64,000 nt of DNA from contig CM071936.1 of NCBI GenBank assembly GCA_016081115.2, forward strand, positions 86,047,943-86,111,942, written 5' to 3'. Source of the stretch: Rehmannia glutinosa (lineage: Eukaryota > Streptophyta > Magnoliopsida > Lamiales > Orobanchaceae). Both the position numbers and the translations under genes were made by a program. Shown one piece after another: positions 56,174 through 64,000 of the stretch; positions within the stretch are counted from its first letter, which is position 1, and every line of letters begins with the position of its first letter. Under the pieces are notes generated by a model, which was given only the letters and a program-made list of their open reading frames with translations, made no database searches and was not told the DNA's origin.

Positions 56174-57647
56174 TGTTAGAGATTTTTCTAACCGCAAGTG
56201 TACGGTGTAGTTTATAGAATAGGGTAAGCAAGGTCGTATCCACGGAGACTAATAAATTAATGTGCTAAGTATTGAACTAAAATAGACTTATTTTTATTTA
56301 GACGATCGATATTGGATGATTGTTTGTGGAAGTAAAGATAAGAATAACCACAAAAACACAAGATGAGAATAAAAATAGAATTATCAAGGGAATGAAATAG
56401 ATTCCCGGGTTATGGTTTCAATTAATATTCCTCTTGTTGTCCAATTTAATCAAAGCCAAAGTTATCATCAATACACCTATAAGACGATCACAACGGTATT
56501 TTATCCTCCCTCTTGAGATGTATATAAAGTGTAGATTGAAATATCTATGCTAGCATCTCTACTCAACATAAGATGCACAACTCCCAAATGCACAAAAGAT
56601 CATATATCCTCACAAATATTTACAAACCTCTCAATTATGCAAATATTCATGTCAAGTACTCAAGATCTAATATTGAAACTCATCTCTCGAATTATGAATC
56701 AATATATCAAACATGCTAAATCATTGGCCAAATGATAAAACAAGAATAAGAACAAAGTACTCAAATAGGCTTCAAGACAATAACTTCAATTAAGATTAAA
56801 ACATTCAACAAGAGTTCAATTAGTCTACTTCCAAAACCCGGAAATCACAAGAAGTTTAGATACTCATTACAAATAAACAACCCATAGACAAATTGTTCAT
56901 ATTTATGACAAGCTAAAATGAAAGATTAAAGCACAAAGAATAAGAAAACTTAGGGAAATGGATAATCTCTTGATTGATCATCAATCCTCAAGCTTCAATT
57001 CGACCCGATTCTTCCCTTGGTTCTTCCTTGATGAAGTTGATGTATTTCTTGTGTTCTTGGGTGTATTCCCAGCCTTTCCTTCATACCCTAGATCAAGGCT
57101 CCCATCTTCTATTTATATCCCCTCAAAAGTTCAAGAAAAAGGTGGAAGAACATAGGAAATTCCGCCCAGGGGCGCTGCGGCGCCCGGAACCGGGCGCTGC
57201 AGCGCCCAACTTTAATTTTTGGGGGTGAAAACTCTGTACCGGGCGCTGCAGCGCTAGATAACGGGCGCTGCAGCGCCCGCTCGGTTTTAGCGCCCAATAC
57301 ATTCCGAATTTGATTTTGAGCCCTTCATCAAAATTGTAGCTCTATCTCTTACCTTTCCATAGCCACTTGAATCATCTCAATATCAATTTTGTAGAGAGAG
57401 TTATGGCCAAAATACGAAACGCTGCCAGTGATGGAAATTTCAGATGCGTTTGGACGTTTCTTCAAATCAATCTCTCGTTGTTTGCTCGTTTGTACTTCTT
57501 TTGATACACGATTCATTACTATGACTATAAACTCAATATAATTGGCTCTCAACATGGCTTGGCTACTCAAATGACTCAAAATACTCAAAAACAACACAAA
57601 ACTCAAGTCTAGGAAGCGCAAATCATTGGTATAAAACCAAGTGAACA
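56174..57647 (-). mobile_element. LTR4 (subfamily 2, 5' LTR)
   Basis: 1474 bp, full length, with TATA box GGATATAAATAG at 57109-57120 on the minus strand and four palindrome units upstream. Followed by the right ACTGT duplication. Confidence 0.92.
57170..57295. promoter_or_regulatory. GC-rich palindrome array in LTR4 U3
   Basis: GGGCGCTGCAGCGCCC perfect at 57192-57207 and 57263-57278, near-perfect at 57170-57185 and 57241-57255, plus a half unit at 57289. Starts are 22, 49 and 22 bp apart, so the array is two pairs. It lies 50-175 bp upstream of the TATA box. Confidence 0.9.
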
Positions 57648-57652
57648 ACTGT

Positions 57653-58020
57653 CCCGCTGTAATAGTATTTGGCTTTATAAACCCGGGCGAGATGTGAGGA
57701 TGTGTTCGATATAAGCCGCCAAGCTTGCTTAGATAGTAAAGCCAAATTAAAGGCTTTGAATGAGCGAAATCCGAGTCCTCCCAAATCTTTTCGACGCGCG
57801 TCAAAAGAGTCCCAAGAAGACCAATGTAATTTTCTGTGCGTAGTTGTGCTTCCCCACCAGAACGCCGATATGAGACCTTGAATGTCTGAGATGACTGAAT
57901 CAGGAAACCTGAAACAACTCATCGCGTATGTTGGAATCGCCTGTAGAACCGACTTGATTAAGATCTCCTTCCCGGCCTTCGAAAAATGAGTATGCGACCA
58001 CCCCTGGATCCGCTGCCAAC
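57653..58020 (-). pseudogene. LINE 5' part, other side of the Gypsy block
   Basis: Minus strand RT thumb region: WQRIQGWSHTHFSKAGKEILIKSVLQAIPTYAMSCF, LISAFWWGS, LHWSSWDSFDARRKDLGGLGFRSFKAFNLALLSKQAWRL and ARVYKAKYYYSGT, in one frame that continues at 45211. The LINE is truncated at 58020, next to the right 18-bp target duplication; total LINE length is about 1.8 kb. Confidence 0.94.
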
Positions 58021-58038
58021 TCCATCCTAAAACCAATT
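58021..58038. repeat. LINE target-site duplication, right copy
   Basis: TCCATCCTAAAACCAATT, identical to 43752-43769. Confidence 0.92.
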
Positions 58039-58600
58039 GGTGATAGGAAGAGTAGCTCACTTGGCTTATAAAGTGAACTCTCTTCCTTAATTTAATCAAT
58101 CTATATGGGACAACTCACAAGTGACATATCTCAACAGACATCTAAGGTCATCACCTTCACCTTACTATCCATAAATAATCTTTATTTGACTCATTATAAA
58201 TTCGTACTTAATCCTTTATGCCTCATACCTCGAATTGATTTAAGCATCGTAGGCTCTTGACGACTCACACTAGTCTAATGTTTATTCATGTTGTAGGTGA
58301 TCCCTACCTTGAAAGTCATCTCTCAGACACATTGACCTCAGACTCAAGTCACAGACCCGACCTCAAAAGATACTAATTTTCAAAAATATTATTCAAATTA
58401 ATTACCATCGACTCTCATGAAATTACCAAATTGGTCTTTGGAATGACATATAATTGATAGAAGCTGGTAATTCCTCACTCTTTCAAAATTAACCGATTGT
58501 AAATGAACTCACTTTAATGTTACTAAATTACTATGTGCTTCCGATCATTATCAGAATCATTACTGACTTAAACATCAGATGGGCGTCCTTGGGACAACCC
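58039..58600. other. Older repeat remnant next to the LINE
   Basis: The joined flank (to 43751, then 58039 on) contains GGTGATAGGAAGAGTAGCTC and TGGGACAACTCACAAGTG, text typical of a dispersed plant repeat, so the LINE landed in an earlier element. No gene. Confidence 0.35.
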
Positions 58601-58607
58601 AATATGT

Positions 58608-58715
58608 TTGGGAATTGGATAGTGACCGAATGGTTAAGACTATCAACCAAACCAGAAGTTTGGGATTCGATTCCACTTAGCCCTCCCTTTCCAGGATATG
58701 CACTAAAAAAAATTC
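58608..58715 (+). repeat. Possible tRNA-derived SINE
   Basis: AGTGACCGAATGGTTAAGAC (A-box-like, Ser/Leu tRNA style) and GGGATTCGATTCC (B-box-like) about 33 bp apart, then an A-rich end (CACTAAAAAAAATTC). It does not fold into a full tRNA. Tentative. Confidence 0.4.
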
Positions 58716-58849
58716 GCATATTCGTGTTGTAGGCATGTTTCATATATATGAGTTTTGTTAGAGGTGGACTTTGAGGAGTTTAGAAGTGAGTTGCATAAAT
58801 AGCAGCATCACATTTCTATTTCTGATATGGGTGAAATATGGTCCGGGCT

Positions 58850-59115
58850 GACCTGTCTATATTGGGCCGAACTGATGAGGCCCAGCGTATTGGCCCGACC
58901 TGTCAAGCTTTAAGGCATTGGGTCGACCTGGCTAAGCCCACATGCATTGGGCTGACCTGGCTAAGCCCACAAGCATTGGGCCGATCTGGTAAGACCTAGC
59001 GTATGGGGGCCGGCCTGCTGCCATAAGTATTGAGCCGACCTCTTGGGCTCAACATTGAGTTGGTCCGCTTAAAGGTGTTGGGTTGATCTTGTAAGTTCAA
59101 CATCTGGGCTGCGAC
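58850..59115. repeat. 29-bp degenerate tandem array
   Basis: About nine units of roughly 25-30 bp built on ATTGGGCCGACCTGGCTAAG with GCCCA at the end. The central units are the most alike; outer ones decay. GC-rich against an AT-rich background. Confidence 0.8.
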
Positions 59116-59640
59116 TGATCTGCCACATTCTAAAGGGTCAACTTTGGAAGTCATGAGGAAGGGGGCCGAGATGATCAAGTTCAGTTCGGCCATAGGAGTA
59201 AGGGGGAGATATTAGGGGGCGCGTTAATGCATTGGCCCGACGTGGCTCAGGCCTCATAGTCTGAGGTGTCTCAGGTCTGTTCGGAGCCGAGGTCTTAGAG
59301 GCGTAAAATTAGGGTTTTTAGGAGATCCGATCCTAACCTAATGATGACTCTGACACCAAATCGTAACGGAATCCCGAATTTTACGGAAACCCTAATCCTA
59401 GCTAAGGTATAAAGCCCAAATCCAGGTTCATTCTAAACCTAATCTCATCTTTGCTTTCACAATATATTTTCTGCCTCTTGCTTCTCTTCCAAGTCACTGA
59501 CTTAAGCATTGGAGAGGGTACGCCGGAGCCCCCCTCCGGCGCCCCTTGTGCAGGTTTCGCGGAGGAGTTCGGCTTGGAAGTTGATCGGCGAGAGGAGGAC
59601 GTTTTTTTGGGAGCAACCAATTTCAAAATTGAATTTTCTT
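58850..59640 (+). mobile_element. LTR fragment, probably Gypsy
   Basis: After the tandem array come a TATA-like box (GGTATAAAGCCC at 59405) and a leader with TCACTGACTTAAGCATTGGAG, CCGGAGCCCCCCTCCGGC and TTTGCAGG-like text (CAGGTTTCGCGG), a pattern of R/U5 regions in plant Gypsy LTRs. Ends are not defined and no partner LTR is in the window. Confidence 0.5.
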
Positions 59641-59939
59641 ACACGAGTGATATATCATCAACATATATGTTGACTATCATAATGAGAATTTCATTACTAA
59701 CATGACTCCATTTTCACTATTTGGTATGAAATACTTGATTTAAGTAAAAGTTTTTTCATGTTCTGTGAATAAAAGCCAAATTTTATTTGGGTCATTCTTT
59801 TACGGCTCCACAACAATTGCAAAACGTATATGTGACAATTTATGTGGGCACAATTAGTATAACTTTTGTTTTGGTTCCAAACTTTAAATCTCGACGTCTT
59901 GAAAGAATTACTCCAAATTCGTATATACGTTTTTGTTTG

Positions 59940-60260
59940 TTGGAATAGAGTTCGTAAGCGCTGAAAAACGAACCAAGCTACTTGATACTCGATTCGATAT
60001 CAATCGTTAAAAGCTCATTTAAGTTGGGTTTATTAACATAACGAACCAAGTTTAAACACATTTTCCATTTGATAAGATGTCAAGCTACTCGAGCTCGATT
60101 CGTACTCAGCTCGACTAAAGCTCATTCGAGCTCGATTCGATTAATAATCAAACCAAGCTCAAACATGCACAATTTTTAAAGCTCGATTAAAATTCAAACA
60201 AGCCAGCTTGAACAGTACTATGTTCGGCTCGACTCGACTCGACTCGTTTACACCCCTAAT
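59940..60260. repeat. Possible hAT MITE remnant
   Basis: Right end GACTCGTTTACACCCCT with GCTCGA/TCGAGC words scattered inside, a common hAT-like repeat of plants. The left terminal repeat is not found, so it may be truncated. Confidence 0.4.
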
Positions 60261-61530
60261 CTAGAGTAACACATTCCATTAATTATGTCCTGGATTAAAC
60301 ATAATTAATCAAACCTTTCAATCGGGACAATTAGCAGCAAAAACTGTGGTAATTCCAGCAGATTAATTCCTCTTGGTTGGTCTTGAACTGTCACACACGT
60401 GGACATAACATTAACCCAACTGGGGTCCAAGAACTTAGACGCCAACAATTCACAATTATCTAATAAAAAAACAATTATTTATTACTAAAAACCTCTATTA
60501 AAAAAATTGAAGAGCCAAAGGAGCAATGGACCTACCAATTGAAACAATAAATTAACTAAAACATATACACCAGCATTGACTATTTAATCACACCAAAAGT
60601 TCTTAATATTCATTAATCCCATTCTTCTTAAATTATTTAAATAAAAAAATAATGACGCACACGCCGACAAACCATAAAAGACGGTTATATCGAATATTTT
60701 TTGGCATTATTTAACCGACCTTTTTCCATCAGGTAATCTTAAACATAAGTTATCGTGATTATTAAAATATTTAATCCCAAGTAGCCTTAATTAAATAGTT
60801 CTTTCTTTTAAATTTTATGGATTGTTTGGATAATTAAGCAAGAAGAGATATTCCACGCCGACTTTCATCGGGATTAGGGGAATGACAGCCAACTTACAGA
60901 ACGTAAATAGTCGGCGCGCGCGGGATTCATCTCATGATTGGGATTGATTATACGTGACCTGGCTACACAGGATCTGGGATCGATTTGTAATTAAACTTGT
61001 GGCACTTGCATGCATATTAAAGCACTATATGAAGATACTATTTCAAAAACTAGTTGCCACTTGCTTGCCTCAATTAGGAAATTGAGATTGGATTTGAGTT
61101 AAATTTATAATTAAAGAAGGGGGGATTTAAATTTTGGATTCACTCGTGAAATTGGACTGTGGATCGATCACTACGACTTCTCGATATAAGATCCAACGTT
61201 CTTATAGTGGAATTCCCGAATCGGGCGATTCGAAGGACCACCGTGGCTCGTTTCTTCTCAAGATTTCATACATCTAATATCAATATGGATAGGTTCCTCG
61301 TGAAATTGGGAGGTTCATATTAAAACCCCCACTTTATACTTGATTCATGCTAGAAAATTAATATAAAAAATTGTATATATGTAGCAATTATTCGTGCGGA
61401 TGGAATATATGAATAGGAGATCCCATACATAATTCTTATCATTAGATCTGTAAGATTCTAACTCGACTTTTTATTTGTTATATGATTAATTACTATTTTA
61501 TAAGGCAACTGTAATAAACTTAATGTATGG
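60261..61530. other. Spacer with no recognised feature
   Basis: AT-rich DNA, no gene, no clear transposon ends. Confidence 0.5.
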
Positions 61531-61559
61531 TTAATTGTGTTCCGTCAAAATTTTAAACA

Positions 61560-61922
61560 TGTAGTGTGATGTTGTTTTCTCTAGCAGATCTCCCAAGTCA
61601 ACTGAGTTGACAAAAATCTTCTTCCCGAATTGAAAGTCTTCGAGCTTGTCCTCTTCCCAAGGGGGGAAGCCTTCTCGTCTTCTGCTCCTGGAACGAGAGA
61701 GAGAGTAAATGGATACTGAATGCGTAGGAGAATAATTAATTATGAGTTAATTACTTACAGTGAATAAGAGAGACGTTTTTATACCTGGGACATGGGCCCC
61801 GTGGGCCGTGTAGGAGAAATTGGCCTATGGGCCAGTCCACGTAGGAGAAAATGACCATTTTTACCAAACCCGGACTCCTTTGGGTCGGTTTAATTATCAA
61901 GAGCCCATTGGGCAATTAATAT
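61560..61922 (-). mobile_element. Possible LTR or leader fragment
   Basis: The minus strand has a TATA box (CAGGTATAAAAACGTCTC, 61767-61784) followed by a transcribed-looking leader with a GTAAGTAATTAA donor-like site (near 61755) and a TTCCAG acceptor-like site (near 61690). It may be the promoter end of an LTR or of a lost gene. It is cut by LTR C on the upstream side. Confidence 0.35.
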
Positions 61923-63489
61923 TATAGGTCCCAAGGGGTGTGGTGTAATGTTTAGAAGGGGGAGAGGGGTTAAATAAACCTTACCAAATTTCCACTTTTT
62001 AGTCCTTTTAAAATAATTTCAATGAGTTGACTCAAATCGCCTACGTCCTGGGGGGGACGGCTAGGTTGACTTCTTGACAAAGAAAGTTACCCACTCAATA
62101 GACTCGACTGAGCTGTTGATAGTATAACTTAGTTGCATCAACTAACACTTAATTTTTTAGATGATTTGATTTTATATAGCGGAAGACTTAACACACTTGT
62201 TAAATTTAAGCACGTTTTTAACACTTGTTTTTAGCAATGTTGTTATCAGCTGGGTTGGCAATTTAACTTATCAGCAATTATAAAAGTACACAAGAAAGTA
62301 AAGTGCTGAAAGTAAATGACACAAGTAAATTTTATAGTGGTTCGAGGATAGGATAATTCCTCTAATCCACTCTTCTCCAACCCCTGAAGGAATCCACTAG
62401 TAATAGATCAAGTTATAAAGTAGTTCTCAGTCTAGACAGCCTTGATCACACAGCTGGCTTCTCATGCGACTCAACTTCTTCACAAGACAGTTGTCTTGCT
62501 ACTTCAGTTCCCTTCAAACCCTTGGAATTGATCACACAGCCTTCCAACGAGCTTGAAACTTCTGGTTCTACTTTGAACCTTACTACAACTCCTTCAAACT
62601 TGGAGAGTAGACCCCTTTTTGTTCTTAAACTTTTCCTCTTCAATTGGTTGAAGTATTCTTTCCTTCACAGCGTGTGTTGGATCGAGTTCCTTCGAAAGTT
62701 TAGGCTTGAAGAATTTCTTGATAAGCTTGAGAGAATGTTTGCAGATATTGCTTGCTTTTAGCTGCTTAGAATGTTTGATCTCTCGTGTGTCATTCGTACT
62801 TCTTTCTCTTGCTTCCTCGACCTTTTATAGTGCTCATTTAAAAATTTACCCGTTGAAGAGATAGGCTATTTTTAAAAGACACTTTCTTGTTCGTTGGCTT
62901 GTCTTTTCTTGGCTTGCAGCATTGTGATGTTGACCCTTCCTCGCATTAAATGGCTCTGCAACTTTTCAGAGTCTGACACAAGCTTTAGTGTTTCCCATCG
63001 GTTTATTCCTTTTGCACATTTCTGGGCCAAACACTTTAAGACAGGGCAGCTTGGACTTATTACTATATCGATTAATATTCTTGACTTCCGTCCAACGGAT
63101 TAATGACAATCGACTTGACTTGACTGCTGCCTTTACCCCTTTGACTTGAGTCTGCTTCATCCTTTAAGGAAAGACTCAACTTTCAGTTCAACTAGTATAC
63201 TTGGCTCTTTTCGGCTTGGATCGACACTTCTTTCCTTTACACAAAATTGTTCCTGTGGATCTCCTTCAGTCGAGTCTGTCCCTTCCATCTTGGCCATACT
63301 CAGTTGACACACAGCTGGGTCTTCACTCTAGTCTTCAGTTGACTTCTTGCATTCTTCGACATAGCTGGCTTTACTCAACACATGCAGTCATATATATTAC
63401 AGAATAGAAATACAAGGAAAATAGGGTGTCAACTTGCTATTCTAAGTTTTACATGGTATCATCAAAATATAATAATAAATTTCCTAACA
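61923..63489 (-). mobile_element. LTR C: solo LTR of the SIRE-like family
   Basis: 1567 bp, homologous end to end with LTR A and LTR B (TATAGGTCCC...TTTCCTAACA; the second base is A instead of G). AATAT flanks both sides (61918-61922 and 63490-63494). No primer site or gag follows, so this is a solo LTR. TATA box CACTATAAAAGG at 62821-62832 on the minus strand. Confidence 0.92.
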
Positions 63490-63745
63490 AATATTAAATA
63501 AACAAAAATACAAAATGAATTATATTTAATTAAATTATGAAATACCATTTTTGTCCGCAAAATAAGCCCCCCAGCTCCGGTACTGTGGAGGGATGAAGCA
63601 ATATGGGAGCTATACCAATGTCGAAAATATCAAGCTTGGCTTGTAGTATATGTTGTCTTGCCTTTTGGAGAATCTTTGACCACTTTTTGCACAATGACAT
63701 TTTTCGAGTGGAGGCTTGTGATCATGTCTTCCAAAGGTAAACTCT
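63490..63745. other. Spacer with CT microsatellite
   Basis: No gene seen. A CT-rich run (about 63738-63775) lies at the end of the open frame described next. GCCCCCCAGCTCCGGTACTG near 63567 is a repeat-like word. Confidence 0.4.
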
Positions 63746-63751
63746 CTCTCT

Positions 63752-64000
63752 CTATCTCTCTCTCTCTCTACCTCTCAACTTTTGAATTTTTTTGCTTTGT
63801 AGAAGACTTAGTAAATTTCTTGTAAGTGAGACTTGAGGTGAAGATTGAGGTGAAGCTTGAGGTGAGACTTGAGTTGAGAGTTGATGGAGAGGTGGAGTGT
63901 GCTGCGCGGAGAAGGAGGTGATGCCCGTAGATGGTGCTCCGAGGCGCCTCCCCGGGTTGGAAAAGGGTGCCCCTTGGCGCCCTCCCTGGGAGGCCACAAG
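63752..64000 (-). CDS. Partial open frame, Ser/Pro/Gln-rich, runs off the right edge
   Basis: Minus strand, open to the window edge; the apparent start near 63997 is GTG, so the true start is outside. It reads QGGRQGAPFSNPGRRLGAPS, then QLSTQVSPQASPQSSPQVSL, encoded by a 12-bp TCACCTCAA-based tandem repeat, then LLSLLQSKKIQKLRGRERER, the last part coming from the CT repeat. Low-complexity; similar starts occur in plant transposon-derived proteins, but I do not recognise a domain. Could equally be a chance frame in repeat DNA. Confidence 0.35.
   Translation of the reverse strand, partial: LVASQGGRQGAPFSNPGRRLGAPSTGITSFSAQHTPPLHQLSTQVSPQASPQSSPQVSLTRNLLSLLQSKKIQKLRGRERER

Larger units (their letters stand above)
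45212..57647 (-). mobile_element. 12.4-kb non-autonomous Gypsy block with four LTRs
   Basis: Order on the plus strand: LTR1 (45212-46643), interior 1, LTR2 (49427-52304, with a LINE inside), 8 bp, LTR3 (52313-53408), interior 2, LTR4 (56174-57647). LTR1/2 belong to one subfamily and LTR3/4 to another; both share the first 26 bp (TGTTAGAGATTTTTCTAACC onward) and the end GTGAACA. Primer sites for Asp tRNA and polypurine tracts place all units on the minus strand. No RT, integrase or protease is present, only gag C-terminal remnants, so they depended on an autonomous Athila/Tat-type partner (inference). One ACTGT duplication flanks the whole block. Confidence 0.9.

Noticed and set aside
58608..58690. 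Functional tRNA gene
   Set aside because: A and B box-like words are present but the acceptor and anticodon stems do not form.
59459..59705. ORF with PEPPSGAPCAGFAEEFG
   Set aside because: It lies in the probable R/U5 part of an LTR fragment; the Pro-rich stretch comes from the CCGGAGCCCCCC word.

Overview
This is a stretch of plant nuclear DNA, most likely from a flowering plant and probably a eudicot. It is AT-rich and dominated by nested retrotransposons and small DNA transposons. It holds one intron-containing host gene with canonical GT-AG introns. There are no operons, CRISPR arrays or rRNA genes. The species cannot be named from the sequence.

Layout. Positions 1-6855 are a noisy second copy of 35451-42255 and end at a gap of exactly 100 N (6856-6955). 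Positions 6956-13443 hold two same-family Copia (SIRE-like) units on the minus strand, each with an LTR, an initiator-Met primer site and a broken gag. They sit against a LINE fragment (13444-14690). A decayed Copia element with 150-bp LTRs spans 15667-18742. The host gene, a peroxisomal NAD carrier (PXN-like, 11 exons, minus strand), spans 20556-26749. Positions 27280-34227 carry a hAT remnant, a Harbinger-like element containing a LINE tail and a hAT MITE with a perfect 8-bp target duplication, and an A-rich degenerate tandem array. A solo LTR with a 5-bp target duplication lies at 34228-36236. The cleaner copy of the duplicated segment follows, with a broken DUF4283/zinc-knuckle ORF and two CACTA-type MITEs. 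A fold-back MULE MITE lies at 42931-43187.

Positions 43752-58038 form a nested set that can be read layer by layer. A 5'-truncated LINE with an 18-bp target duplication was hit by a 12.4-kb block of non-autonomous Gypsy DNA (four LTRs, two subfamilies, one shared 5-bp target duplication). The second LTR of that block was later hit by another LINE. The tail of the window holds a SINE-like sequence, a 29-bp tandem array inside an LTR fragment, a second solo LTR of the SIRE-like family with a 5-bp duplication, and an open frame running off the right edge.

The most interesting points are: (i) the two-subfamily Gypsy block sharing one target duplication; (ii) arrays of a GC-rich perfect palindrome in pairs 22 bp apart just upstream of the LTR TATA box; (iii) hairpins with different stems but a shared GGAC loop beside the polypurine tracts; (iv) differences between duplicated copies that concentrate at CAG/CTG sites near the assembly gap, which looks like a base-calling artefact and warns against reading biology into 1-10500.
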